DNA of 64,000 nt from Thermosporothrix hazakensis (GTDB lineage Bacteria; Chloroflexota; Ktedonobacteria; Ktedonobacterales; Ktedonobacteraceae): positions 65,236 to 129,235 of the forward strand of contig NZ_QKUF01000010.1 of the NCBI RefSeq assembly GCF_003253565.1. Reading direction: 5' to 3'. The notes under the pieces were generated by a model. That model searched no databases. It was given only the letters and a program-made list of their open reading frames with translations, and was not told where the DNA came from. Both the position numbers and the translations under genes were made by a program. Below are positions 50,855 through 61,100 of this stretch, piece by piece (the first letter of the stretch is position 1; each line of letters begins with the position of its first letter).

Positions 50855-53800
50855 ATGGCAATCACGCAAATCGAAGATATTTATGAATTGACACCATTAC
50901 AACAGGGTATGCTCTACCATACCCTGTCAGCTCCTGCTTCTGGCGTCTATGTCGGGCAGGTATGCTATCAACTTGATGGCGCACTTCATCTACCCTCGAT
51001 GCAGCAGGCCTGGCAAATGGTACTGAATGCAACGCCTGCCTTGCGTGGTGGCATTGAATGGGAGGAGGTTGATACTCCCATTCAGCTCATCTATCATGAT
51101 GTCGCCCTCCCCTGGCAAGAACTCGACTGGCAACATCTAACACCTGAACAGCAACAGCAGGCGTTGACGGAGTGGCTACGAAAGGATCGTGAACGAGGCT
51201 TTGATCTTACCATGCCGCCCCTTTTGCGCCTGACCGCGATTCGACGAGCAGCACATTCACATTATCTGCTTCTGACGTCGCATCATCTTCTGCTGGATGG
51301 TTGGTCGATTGCGCTGGTCCTTTCCGATGTTTTACAGGCGTATAAAGCGCTGCGTCTGGGTGAACATCCCCAATTGCCTGAACGCCCCCCTTTCCGTGAC
51401 TATGTGCTCTGGTTACAACGGCAGAATCAGGAGGAAGCACGCCGCTTCTGGAGTGAGGCACTTCGCGGTATTACGTCCCCAACCTCGATAGGTATTGGCA
51501 CCACATCAGCTTCAACAACAGTTGAGAGTCAGCCAGGGGAATGCGACCTGCTGCTTTCAAAAGAACTCACCCGGGCCGTACAGGAGCTTGCCCGGGACGC
51601 CCGGGTCACGGTGAATACAGTGCTACAGGGCATGTGGGCCTTACTGCTGAGTCGCTACAGCGGAGAACAAGATGTTGTCTTTGGGGTGACAGTTGCCGGT
51701 CGTCCACCGCAATTGCCTCGTGTAGAAGAAGCGATCGGACTGTTCATCAATACGCTTCCCTTGCGGGTACATCTCCCGGGCCAGACCAGCGTGACACACT
51801 GGCTAGGCATGCTGCAAGAGCAGAATATCAAGCTGCGCAACTACGAGCACACGCCGCTGGTAGACGTCCAAAAGTGGAGCCAGGTTCCACAGGGACAACC
51901 TCTCTTTGAAAGCATCTTTGTTTTTGAGAACTACCCTGTGCCAGAAGGGCTTGTGGCCGGCCCAGAGAGCGTCCACGTCGCGGATACAATTGCCTATGAG
52001 CGAGTGAATTATCCATTGATGCTGGTTATTTTGCCAGGACCACAGATCCACTTGCGGCTTCGATATGACCCAACGTGCTTCGAGCAGATGGTTATCGAGC
52101 GCCTTCTAGGGCACTGCCAGCACCTTCTTCAGGGGATGAGTGCCTCACCGCAATCTTCACTCAACTCACTTTCAGTCGTAACGCCAGCGGAGTATCAACA
52201 GATCGTTGTCGACTGGAACAACAATCCGCGTGAGTATCCAGAACGATGCGTTTATGAGATGTTCACGGAACAGGCAAAACGGACACCTGATGCCACTGCC
52301 CTTGTGTATGAGGGCCAGCATCTCAGCTATGCCGAGCTTGAGAGGCGCACCGATCAACTGGCTGCATATCTCCAGGAACGCCACATAGGACCTGAAGTGC
52401 TGGTTGGCATCTATATGGAGCGCTCGCTAGAACTGCTCATCGCCATCCTGGGCGTTCTCAAGGCAGGAGGGGCCTACGTTCCTTTGACACCCGGGTATCC
52501 GGCAGAACGGCTTGCCTTTATTATCGAAGATGCCCGAATTCCGCTCCTGTTGACGATGTCGTATCTTCAGGCACAGCTCCCCTCTTTTGAAGGAGAAACG
52601 GTTTGTCTGGATGCGCTTCCAGAAACAACGATGTGCTCTCCACAGAAACTGGCGACACCAGAGCATCTGGCCTATGTAATGTATACCTCCGGCTCAACCG
52701 GTAAGCCAAAGGGTGTGCTCATCCATCATCGGGCCCTGATAAACCTGTTAAGCTGGATGCAGGAACACTACCCGCTTGCCCCAACAGATCGCATGCTGCA
52801 AAAGACACCTATTGGCTTCGATATCTCTGTACGTGAACTGTTATGGCCATTGGTTACAGGGGCCTGCCTGGTTCTGGCGCGCCCCGGTGGTCATCAAGAT
52901 CCGGGCTATTTGCTGGACATAATCGAGCAGGAACAGATCACAATAACACACTTCGTTCCCTCAATGTTACAGATTTTCCTTGAGACACCAAATATAGCCG
53001 CTCGCTCGCAGCACTTACGGCGCATTATCAGCGGTGGTGAAGCACTCCCACCGGCGACGCTGGCCCGATGTGCGCAACGCCTTGCCCCACAGACGCACAT
53101 ATTAAATCTCTATGGGCCAACGGAAGCAACCATTGAAGTAACCTGGTGGCATTGTCCCCACTCAACCCGGGTACTTGATTGTGTGCCTATCGGACGCCCA
53201 ATGGCCAATACACGGATTTACGTGCTGGATGCAGCTCTGCAACCGGTTCCAGTCGGGGTCGTAGGCGAACTCTTTATCGGCGGGGTTCAGCTTGCACGTG
53301 GCTACTTCAACCGCCCCGATCTAACGGCAGATCGCTTTCTCCCCGACCCCTTCTCATCGCAGCCAGGCGCACGCATGTACAGAGCAGGAGATCTGGCACG
53401 CTTTCATGCTGATGGCACCATTGAATATCTGGGACGTACCGATTTTCAGGTCAAGATTCGTGGCTTCCGCATCGAACTGGGCGAAATCGAGACACAGCTT
53501 GCTCAGCATCCTGCTGTACAGGAATGCGTGGTTGCCACGCGTCGGTATGGGGACGATACGCGCCTGATCGCCTACCTGATCCCGGCGAAGAGCGCCCCCA
53601 GAGGGGAGACATTGCAGCGGCTCCTTCGCAACTATCTACAACAATTTCTACCAGATTACATGATTCCGACAGCTTTTGTAACGCTTGAGGAAATCCCACT
53701 GACGCCGAACGGGAAGACGGATCGCAAAGCCCTGCCAGAACCCGAGAGCGTGCAGACGATGCGCAAAGCGTATATCGCCCCACGCACACCAACCGAAGAG

Positions 53801-56800
53801 GTGCTGGCCAGCATTTGGGCCCGTATTCTACAGATCGAGCGGGTCAGTATTACCGACTCTTTCCTTGAACTGGGAGGTCATTCACTGCTAGCGATTCAAC
53901 TCGCCTCCGCCGTGCGTTCAACCTTTCAGGTCTCCCTGCCCTTGCAGGAAATCTTCACAACCCCAACCCTGCGAGATCTGGCGGCAACGATCGAACATGC
54001 CAGACGGAGCGATGAAGACACGCAGTTCCTCCCTCTGCACCACCAGGAGGATACAACTGAATATCCGCTCTCGCTTGGTCAGCAGCGGCTCTGGATACAG
54101 GAACAGGTCATTCCAGAGAGCGGTAAAGCCTATATTGTTCGTGCGGCAATCCACCTTCAGGGTAATATAGACCTCTCAGCGCTGCTTTCGAGCTTTAAGC
54201 GGTTATTCGCCCGCCATAGTATCTTGCGAACGTCCTTCCATCAGAGCGGACAGCAACCGATACAGCGAGTTACTCCTTCCTGTCCACTTCCTTTCTCCTT
54301 GCTTGACCTGCAAACAGTACCACAGGCACGCCGCGCGTCGGTATTACAGGAGCTTCTAGACGATGCCGCAAGCCAAACGTTCTCGCTCGATCAGTCGCCA
54401 TTGATGCGTATTTTCCTGTTCCGTGAGGCGCGAGAGCAGCACACCTTGCTCCTCACCCTTCATCATATTATTGCCGATGGCTGGTCGCTTGAAGTCATTA
54501 TGCGCGAACTGGCAGAGGGTTACGAGGCAGCCTTGAACGGGCAGCAAGACGAAGCCTCCTCTCTTCCTGTGCAGTATGGAGACTACGCACGATGGCAGCG
54601 AGAATGGTTGGAAGGGAACCGACAGAAAACACAGCTTGCGTATTGGAAAGAGCAGCTTACAGGTGCACCGCTGGCCTTAGAACTGCCAGTCGATTATAGC
54701 CGTACGCCTGTACAGAAGTACAAGGGGGCCGCTCATCACTTCGAGCTCCCTCCTGCTATCGTGGAACCGCTGCGCTCTTTAAGTCGCAGGGAAGGGTGTA
54801 CGCTGTTTATGACCCTGCTCGCAGCCTTCAATTGCTTGCTTTCGCGCTATAGCAGGCAGGATGATATTGTCATTGGCTCACCCATTGCAAATCGTCCGCG
54901 CCCTGAACTGGCAGATCTGATCGGTTTCTTTGTGAATACGCTTCCGCTGCGCACGGACCTCTCAGGAGATCCAACCTTTCTGGAACTGCTGGAACGAGTA
55001 CGCGAAACCTGTCTGGCAGCATACACGCATCAGGATGTATCCTTTGAACAAATTCTTGACGCGCTGGATTGGCCTCGGAATCCACTCTACACCCCGCTCT
55101 TTCAAGTGCTCTTCGTGCTTCAACATGCACCACTCACCAATGTGGCACTCTCGGATGTGGTCTGTGAAGCAGTGCCGCTCGGCAGCAAAGCGGCGCAGTT
55201 TGACCTTTCACTCTTCTGTGAAGAGACCGATAATGGCATGCATATCACCTTTGAATATGATACAGACCTCTTTAAGCCTGCCACTATTGAGCGCATGAGC
55301 AGGCACTTTGTCACCTTGCTCCAGGCTCTCCCCGAAAAGGCGGAGGCTCGTTTGAGTGAACTGCCATTGTTATCTGAGGAAGAGCGACAGCGCGCGCTGT
55401 ATGAATGGAACAATACCAGCACCTTCTATCCAGGTGATGTGCTTCATAAATGCCTGCATGAACTCTTCATCGCACAGGCGAACCGCACCCCTGATGCGAT
55501 TGCCCTCGTCTATGAACAGGAGCAGATGAGCTATGCAGAACTTGATAGACGGAGCGACCACCTGGCCAGCCATCTGCAAGCCTATGGCATCAAGCCAGAA
55601 ACGTTTGTCGGCGTGTATATGGAGCGCTCACCCGAATTGCTGATCGCGCTGCTTGGTATCTTCAAGGCAGGTGGGGTGTACGTGCCTCTGATTCCTGACT
55701 ATCCAGCAGAGCGCATTGCCTACATGCTAGAAGATACGCAGATGCCGCTCCTCCTGACACAATCCCATCTCAAGGCTACCCTCCCACCATTTCATGGCGT
55801 CGTCTTGTGCCTGGATACAATGCATCAAGAGCCAGCTATCAAAGAGATCCGGAAATGGGTGACAGCCGAGCATCTGGCATATGCTATCTATACTTCTGGC
55901 TCAACAGGCCGCCCGAAGGGAGTATTGAACTATCACCGAGGCCTGGTGAATCGCTTGAGCTGGATACAGCAGACATTGCCGTTACGTCAAACGGATCGCG
56001 TCCTGCAAAAGACGCCTATCAGTTTCGATGTCTCCCTGTGGGAACTTTTATGGCCGCTGGTCACAGGAGCCACGCTAATCCTGGCTCGTCCCGGTGGTCA
56101 TCAAGATCCAGAATATCTGCTTGATCTCATTGAGCAAGAACGGATCACGCTCACGCACTTTGTGCCGTCGATGCTTCAAGCATTCCTTGAAATGCCCGAT
56201 CTTGCCGCTCGCACGCCGCACCTTCGCCAGATTATCAGTAGCGGTGAAGCCTTAACTCCTGCACTGCTGGCTCGCTGTGCACAACGCCTTGCACCTCAGA
56301 CAGAGCTGCATAATCTCTATGGCCCAACCGAGGCTGCAATTGAGGTATCATGGTGGCATTGTACACGCGAAGAACCTGTCTCTGACATTGTGCCAATTGG
56401 TCGCCCAATTGCCAATACACAGCTCTATCTGCTGGATTCGGCGTTTCAACCGGTGCCGATCGGGGTTGCGGGCGAACTCTATATCGCCGGAATTCAGGTT
56501 GCCCGAGGCTACCTCAACCGTCCCGAACTCACGGCAGAAAGCTTTTTACCCGATCCCTTCTCGCCTATCCCTGGAGCACGTATGTATCGTACCGGAGATC
56601 TGGCACGGTATCGCGCTGATGGTGTGATTGAATATCTGGGACGGGCCGATTTTCAGGTCAAAATTCGCGGTTTCCGTATCGAGCCAGGAGAGATTGAGGT
56701 CCAGATGATGCAGCACCCCGCAGTAAAAGATGCTGTGGTACTGGTACGAGATCATCAGGGCAGCGAAAAGCAACTACTGATGTATGTTGTGCCAGAGGCA

Positions 56801-58102
56801 GGGCAGACACTCACGCCCCGCGAACTACGCGATTATCTGTTACGCCGTCTTCCCGCTTATATGGTCCCTTCAGCGTTCATCCAGTTGGAGGCTATTCCAC
56901 TCTCGACGAATGGCAAGGTTGATCGTCAGGCATTGCTGGCCAGAAGCGAAAACCTGCTGGAAGAACCAACCACGCTGGTTATGCCGCGTGATGCTCTTGA
57001 GCTACGTCTTGTTCAGATCTGGGAGGCGGTCTTTAACAGGCAGCCGATAGGCATTACAGAGAATTTCTTTGAGCTAGGTGGCCATTCCCTGCTTGTTCTG
57101 GACATGTTAAACCGCTTCCAGAAGGCGTTTGGGTATCGCATCTCGCCCGCAGTTGTGGTGGAAGCGGGAACCGTAGAACGTCTTGCTCACTATCTGCGCC
57201 AGAAGGAAAGAGAAGCGAAGGCCGAGTGGTCACCGCTGGTCAAGATGCAACCGAATGGAAGGAAGACACCTTTCTTCTGTGTTCATACAGGAACGGGAAC
57301 GGTTCTCAGCTATATACCACTCGCGCGTCATTTCGACCCTGACCGCCCACTCTATGCGTTGCAGGCCCGAGGAATTGATGGAGAGATGGAGCCGCTTACA
57401 CGGGTTGAGGAGATGGCAAGCTATTATATCGAGGCTGTTCGTACAGTACAGCCAGAAGGTCCCTACTACATCGGTGGACACTCTCTCGGTGGGATTATTG
57501 CCCTTGAGATGGCTCAACAACTCCAGAAGCAGGGCCAGAAGGTGGCTTTCCTGGGTATCATGGATACGACGCCTCCGGTCAACAAGGTCGCAGAGGAAAC
57601 TGTGCGCGATGACACGACAGAGCTGCTCGATTTAATGCGCTTGATTACGCGTTTCTTCCATATCCCATTGACGGTGACCTATGATGAGCTGCAACGAATG
57701 GGCTATGAGGAGAAGATGCAACTCGCGCAGAAGCTCTTGAGTCAGTACCTCGTTTCCTCAGACAATGGATTGCAATTGCTCAATAACCTGCTGCGTGTGC
57801 AGAAAGCGCATGGCAAATGTATGCACTACTATTATCCGAAGCCATACAATGGGAAAATTACGCTCTTCCGGGCCAGCTCACTCCATCCCGATGATATTGA
57901 ACAGGATGATGAAATCTTCAGAGATCCCGCCTATGGTTGGACTCCATTTACACCGGAAGCGGTCGCAATGTATACAATTCCTGGCGATCATATCTCGATG
58001 GCAACCGAACCTCATGTACAGGTTCTTGCAGAACGACTCAACCACGCGCTGGACATCGCGGAGCAGCAGTGGAAAAGGGAACAGGGAGGTTCTCTTCTAT
58101 GA
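50855..58102 (+). CDS. NRPS: C-A-PCP-C-A-PCP-TE, terminal synthetase
   Basis: 2415 aa, two modules and release. First C (opening LTPLQQGMLYHTL; HHLLLDGWS near 142) is of the type that follows a D residue. A (about 450-980) pocket by eye DIRHIGLIEK. PCP near 1007. Second C (HHIIADGWS near 1203). Second A (1510-2040) pocket DVWHISLIEK, a good Ser code. PCP near 2075 (LGGHSLLVL). TE 2125-2415 with GHSLGG near 2208 and catalytic His in GDHISM near 2377. The two A domains are very alike in sequence (both RPGGHQDP, THFVPSMLQ, LARCAQRLAPQT). Release is probably by attack of the beta-amino group, giving a ring (inference from iturin-type systems). The MFS gene overlaps by 4 bases. Confidence 0.94.
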   Translation: MAITQIEDIYELTPLQQGMLYHTLSAPASGVYVGQVCYQLDGALHLPSMQQAWQMVLNATPALRGGIEWEEVDTPIQLIYHDVALPWQELDWQHLTPEQQQQALTEWLRKDRERGFDLTMPPLLRLTAIRRAAHSHYLLLTSHHLLLDGWSIALVLSDVLQAYKALRLGEHPQLPERPPFRDYVLWLQRQNQEEARRFWSEALRGITSPTSIGIGTTSASTTVESQPGECDLLLSKELTRAVQELARDARVTVNTVLQGMWALLLSRYSGEQDVVFGVTVAGRPPQLPRVEEAIGLFINTLPLRVHLPGQTSVTHWLGMLQEQNIKLRNYEHTPLVDVQKWSQVPQGQPLFESIFVFENYPVPEGLVAGPESVHVADTIAYERVNYPLMLVILPGPQIHLRLRYDPTCFEQMVIERLLGHCQHLLQGMSASPQSSLNSLSVVTPAEYQQIVVDWNNNPREYPERCVYEMFTEQAKRTPDATALVYEGQHLSYAELERRTDQLAAYLQERHIGPEVLVGIYMERSLELLIAILGVLKAGGAYVPLTPGYPAERLAFIIEDARIPLLLTMSYLQAQLPSFEGETVCLDALPETTMCSPQKLATPEHLAYVMYTSGSTGKPKGVLIHHRALINLLSWMQEHYPLAPTDRMLQKTPIGFDISVRELLWPLVTGACLVLARPGGHQDPGYLLDIIEQEQITITHFVPSMLQIFLETPNIAARSQHLRRIISGGEALPPATLARCAQRLAPQTHILNLYGPTEATIEVTWWHCPHSTRVLDCVPIGRPMANTRIYVLDAALQPVPVGVVGELFIGGVQLARGYFNRPDLTADRFLPDPFSSQPGARMYRAGDLARFHADGTIEYLGRTDFQVKIRGFRIELGEIETQLAQHPAVQECVVATRRYGDDTRLIAYLIPAKSAPRGETLQRLLRNYLQQFLPDYMIPTAFVTLEEIPLTPNGKTDRKALPEPESVQTMRKAYIAPRTPTEEVLASIWARILQIERVSITDSFLELGGHSLLAIQLASAVRSTFQVSLPLQEIFTTPTLRDLAATIEHARRSDEDTQFLPLHHQEDTTEYPLSLGQQRLWIQEQVIPESGKAYIVRAAIHLQGNIDLSALLSSFKRLFARHSILRTSFHQSGQQPIQRVTPSCPLPFSLLDLQTVPQARRASVLQELLDDAASQTFSLDQSPLMRIFLFREAREQHTLLLTLHHIIADGWSLEVIMRELAEGYEAALNGQQDEASSLPVQYGDYARWQREWLEGNRQKTQLAYWKEQLTGAPLALELPVDYSRTPVQKYKGAAHHFELPPAIVEPLRSLSRREGCTLFMTLLAAFNCLLSRYSRQDDIVIGSPIANRPRPELADLIGFFVNTLPLRTDLSGDPTFLELLERVRETCLAAYTHQDVSFEQILDALDWPRNPLYTPLFQVLFVLQHAPLTNVALSDVVCEAVPLGSKAAQFDLSLFCEETDNGMHITFEYDTDLFKPATIERMSRHFVTLLQALPEKAEARLSELPLLSEEERQRALYEWNNTSTFYPGDVLHKCLHELFIAQANRTPDAIALVYEQEQMSYAELDRRSDHLASHLQAYGIKPETFVGVYMERSPELLIALLGIFKAGGVYVPLIPDYPAERIAYMLEDTQMPLLLTQSHLKATLPPFHGVVLCLDTMHQEPAIKEIRKWVTAEHLAYAIYTSGSTGRPKGVLNYHRGLVNRLSWIQQTLPLRQTDRVLQKTPISFDVSLWELLWPLVTGATLILARPGGHQDPEYLLDLIEQERITLTHFVPSMLQAFLEMPDLAARTPHLRQIISSGEALTPALLARCAQRLAPQTELHNLYGPTEAAIEVSWWHCTREEPVSDIVPIGRPIANTQLYLLDSAFQPVPIGVAGELYIAGIQVARGYLNRPELTAESFLPDPFSPIPGARMYRTGDLARYRADGVIEYLGRADFQVKIRGFRIEPGEIEVQMMQHPAVKDAVVLVRDHQGSEKQLLMYVVPEAGQTLTPRELRDYLLRRLPAYMVPSAFIQLEAIPLSTNGKVDRQALLARSENLLEEPTTLVMPRDALELRLVQIWEAVFNRQPIGITENFFELGGHSLLVLDMLNRFQKAFGYRISPAVVVEAGTVERLAHYLRQKEREAKAEWSPLVKMQPNGRKTPFFCVHTGTGTVLSYIPLARHFDPDRPLYALQARGIDGEMEPLTRVEEMASYYIEAVRTVQPEGPYYIGGHSLGGIIALEMAQQLQKQGQKVAFLGIMDTTPPVNKVAEETVRDDTTELLDLMRLITRFFHIPLTVTYDELQRMGYEEKMQLAQKLLSQYLVSSDNGLQLLNNLLRVQKAHGKCMHYYYPKPYNGKITLFRASSLHPDDIEQDDEIFRDPAYGWTPFTPEAVAMYTIPGDHISMATEPHVQVLAERLNHALDIAEQQWKREQGGSLL

Positions 58103-59469
58103 ATAGAACAAGTAAAGACACGAGCACAAAAAGTCGGGGGATGGGCGTTTTCACGCTCATCTGGAGCGGACAGTTTGTCTCCTATATGGGCACAAGCCTG
58201 ACCGAATTTGCTCTGGCGATCTGGTTGTATCAGCATACATCGTCGGTGACACAATTTACCCTGGCATCGTTATGCGCGGCTCTGCCCGGTGTCCTGGTCG
58301 CGCCACTGGCCGGGGTTGTTGTCGATCGCCATAGCCGCCGCTGGATTCTGCTCTGTTGTGATATACTTGCGGCTCTCAGCACATTAGGAGCAGGAACGCT
58401 TGCTTTTACTGGCCACCTCAACGTCTGGTTCATCTGCCTGGCAAACATTATCGCATCTGTGAGCGGCGCCTTTCAGCGACCTGCCTATATGGCATTGGTA
58501 ACGCAACTGGTGCCACAGGAGAGGTTAAATCGCGTCAATGGGATGATTCAGTTTGCGAATGCCAGTACCCAACTGGTCGCGCCGGTCCTTTCCGGCGCCT
58601 TACTCCCAATCATCCAGCTACAGGGAATCTTTCTCATTGACCTGACAACATTCCTCTTCTCTATGGGGACACTGCTGCTTGCCAGATACTCAACAGAGCC
58701 CCGGACCGTTCATGCAGGGGGTGAACAGGAGCAAAAGGGAAATTTTGTGCAAGATGTTGCGGTTGTCTGGCGCTATCTCCAGCAACATTCAGGGCTGGTA
58801 ATTTTGCTTCTCCTATTCACGGTTACCAACTTTTTAACTGGAATGGTCAGCGTCCTGGTCAAGCCAATGATCCTTTCGTTTACCTCTGCTGCCTTGCTTG
58901 GTACCTTGATGTCTATTGGCGGCATCGGCATGATTGTTGGTGCATTGACTATGAGCGTGTGGCGCGGTTTTAAACGTCGCGTCCATACTATCCTCTGCTT
59001 TCTCAGCATCAGTAGTATCTGTCTGGCCCTGGTCGGAGTCAGTACCTCATTCCTGCTTATCGCGGTAGCAGGCTTTGCTTTCTATTTCTGTCTGCCACTC
59101 ATTAACGGTTCAGTCCATGCACTCTTTCAAAACCTGACAGATACCAGTATGCAGGGACGCCTTTTCTCTGTCCTGGATATGCTTACAGGAGCCGTTGTAC
59201 CACTTGCCTATCTGCTTTCGGGACCTCTAGCCGATGCGCTTTTCGAGCCATTATTGCGTGCTGATGGATCCCTTTCTCACTCAGTTGGACAGATTATCGG
59301 TGTAGGACAGGGACGGGGAATCGGGTTTATGTTCATCCTGATCGGTGGGATACTTCTTATCATTACCCTCTGCTGTAGTGCCTCTTCCCGCCTGCGTCAT
59401 CTGGAAGCAGAGAAGAACAAGCAAGAGACACCGGCCCTTTCGGCTCAAGAGGCACCGGTAAGCGACTGA
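58099..59469 (+). CDS. MFS exporter, probable lipopeptide efflux and self-protection
   Basis: 456 aa from ATG 58099, which shares ATGA with the NRPS stop and has GGGAGG upstream; longer starts lie inside the NRPS gene. About 10-12 membrane segments are visible. The A motif-like loop GVVVDRHSRRWI lies between segments 2 and 3, and NRVNGMIQFANASTQLVAP is a landmark of the EntS/TetV-type (MFS_3) exporters. It is the last gene of the operon, so it is most likely the product exporter. The last 25 residues are a charged cytoplasmic tail. Confidence 0.88.
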   Translation: MNRTSKDTSTKSRGMGVFTLIWSGQFVSYMGTSLTEFALAIWLYQHTSSVTQFTLASLCAALPGVLVAPLAGVVVDRHSRRWILLCCDILAALSTLGAGTLAFTGHLNVWFICLANIIASVSGAFQRPAYMALVTQLVPQERLNRVNGMIQFANASTQLVAPVLSGALLPIIQLQGIFLIDLTTFLFSMGTLLLARYSTEPRTVHAGGEQEQKGNFVQDVAVVWRYLQQHSGLVILLLLFTVTNFLTGMVSVLVKPMILSFTSAALLGTLMSIGGIGMIVGALTMSVWRGFKRRVHTILCFLSISSICLALVGVSTSFLLIAVAGFAFYFCLPLINGSVHALFQNLTDTSMQGRLFSVLDMLTGAVVPLAYLLSGPLADALFEPLLRADGSLSHSVGQIIGVGQGRGIGFMFILIGGILLIITLCCSASSRLRHLEAEKNKQETPALSAQEAPVSD

Positions 59470-59499
59470 CAGCGAATGAACCTTGTGCCTCTTTGTCGT

Positions 59500-59554
59500 G
59501 ACACTCTCCCGCTTGCCTGAGACTATCAACCGTTACAGGCAACGGGAGAGCGTC
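59500..59554. terminator. Long stem-loop after the lipopeptide operon
   Basis: The left arm (59500-59519) and right arm (59536-59554) pair over about 18 bases with one bulge and one wobble; the core is CTCTCCCG with CGGGAGAG. No T run follows on either strand. It sits between the MFS gene and a convergent gene, so it may end both transcripts or protect the mRNA end. Confidence 0.45.
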
Positions 59555-59673
59555 AACTTCCCGGCACTCGTAAAAGGTCGCAGGTCTAATAATACCATAT
59601 TTCAGCTTCCTAAGCAGGTCTCTGGTCGGAGTGCAAGCAGGTACATCTGTAGATATGCTGGGCACCTGATGTA

Positions 59674-60006
59674 TCAGGCTTCTCTTTCTCCTTTTGAGCG
59701 CTTTACTAAACTCAGGCCTAAAACAACGCAAAGAACAAAAAGTAACCCCTGTCTCAGCCAATCCATAGACAGCCAAAACCAGCCTCCAGAGACAAGGACA
59801 GGGGATGAGCCATGTTCATCAGCATACACACCCATATTCCAAAAGAGTTTTAAAGAAATAACGAAGATAAGAAGGCTCAAAACAAAAAGAGCTATGTTCA
59901 GCCCTCTTTTCTCAAGTTTGACTGTTTGTCCTGTCTTTTTCACATAAAATACAACAAGCCCAAGACACAAAACAATGAATAGAAAGCCAATAAGAAGTAG
60001 AGGCAT
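59674..60006 (-). CDS. Small membrane protein, unknown function
   Basis: 110 aa from ATG 60006, which has GGAGAGG upstream; a 26-residue longer frame lacks one. Three hydrophobic segments are visible: 2-22 (LLLIGFLFIVLCLGLVVFY), about 36-56 (ALFVLSLLIFVISLKLFW) and about 86-103 (GLLFVLCVVLGLSLV). The tail is basic (KRSKGEREA). It is convergent with the exporter gene and is not clearly part of the cluster. Confidence 0.65.
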   Translation of the reverse strand: MPLLLIGFLFIVLCLGLVVFYVKKTGQTVKLEKRGLNIALFVLSLLIFVISLKLFWNMGVYADEHGSSPVLVSGGWFWLSMDWLRQGLLFVLCVVLGLSLVKRSKGEREA

Positions 60007-60084
60007 ATGTTTTCCTCTCCATGAAGATAGGACTTCAATACGAAATAAAGCAGCGTACAACTTATCTGAAAAAGAAAGATTCAT

Positions 60085-60466
60085 AGAACGTACTTATTGG
60101 ACAGTAAAAAAACCAACCGACCAAAGAAACTACAGATGCAGATGAAATATATTATAACACATATTTTTGCAAGAAAACAAATATGTCAATTATGTCGAGA
60201 CCAGATTCATCGTGCAGTAATGCCCATCCTCCTCAGGTCGACACGCTCAGAGATAAAAAGGACAAGTACCGTTGTGACAGAGAAGCATTTCCAGCATAAT
60301 TAGAATCTTTACATGCTTCCCGCTCATGAGAACAGGAGAAGCTGAAATATGATGGCTACCACCTCTGTCAATGAAGCCATCCCTGATCCGCCTGGATGAT
60401 GAGCGCACGATCCTTCTCCACACAATGCTCATCCAGGCGGATAATTCTCAGGCGAATCATCTGTGT
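60085..60466. other. Intergenic stretch with a 14-base inverted repeat
   Basis: No gene is supported. ATCCGCCTGGATGA (60386-60399) and TCATCCAGGCGGAT (60429-60442) are exact inverted arms 29 bases apart, just past the end of the broken hydrolase, perhaps the edge of a small mobile element or an RNA hairpin. Confidence 0.45.
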
Positions 60467-60780
60467 TCACACAGTCACGGCCAGAGCGAGCCGCAAAAGG
60501 GCGATCTGGCCGTCAAAGGTGCTCAGCTCTTCAGTGATCTGTTGGCTGGCTCCATAGCCCGGTCTATCCAGCGCCAGAACCGCGTATCCAAGAGAGGCAG
60601 CCGTATTGGAAGCCAGCTTCGCCAGGGATTGGTGTCATCAAAGATAGCAGCCGAGTTGCCGCCGCCATGCAAGGCCACAATCAGAGCGCGAGAAGCCCTG
60701 GAAGGTTTCGCATAGACTCCCGCGAGGTCACTATGACCCGCGCGGATCAGAATGGGTTTCTTGGTTGTTGAAATGTTCAT
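60467..60780 (-). pseudogene. Alpha/beta hydrolase, truncated and frameshifted
   Basis: The leftward frame from ATG 60780 gives LIVALHGGGNSAAIFDD, the oxyanion-loop region of alpha/beta hydrolases. It then loses register near 60622-60640. In another frame the fold continues (LAKLASNTAASLGYAVLALD, then RPGYGAS) to a stop at 60467-60469. The nucleophile elbow and the rest are missing, so it is a remnant of the first third of such a gene. Confidence 0.7.
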
Positions 60781-60920
60781 TTTTCCCCGAGGACATCGCT
60801 TACCAGTGCTGATACAGGGCCTTGGAAAGAGGATAGAGCGAAAGAAGAGAACGCTTCTCTCAAGTCTTTACACTCCCAAAGCCACTCTCCGCGCCAGAAT
60901 CGTTTTTTTCTCAAGACATA

Positions 60921-61100
60921 GCTTCTGGCCAATTCAGATCAGCAACAGAGAACATTGACACCACAACACCCGGTGGCAAAACTGATTTTCCACCTGATGG
61001 GAGCGTTGGCCGAATTTGCGCGCGATCTCATTCGAGAGAGAACCAGAGCGGTCCTAAGGCCAGAGGGCGTGTCGGCAGCTGGTCGAGAAAAGCCGCTGAG
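60921..61100 (+). pseudogene. Serine recombinase (resolvase) remnant
   Basis: In one frame the sequence reads FRSATENIDTTTPGGK; one extra A near 60984 shifts the frame, and it then continues KLIFHLMGALAEF and RDLIRERTRAV. These are the end of the catalytic domain and the linker helix of Tn3-type resolvases/invertases. The catalytic Ser region and the HTH end are absent. This marks a past transposon or plasmid insertion here. Confidence 0.75.
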
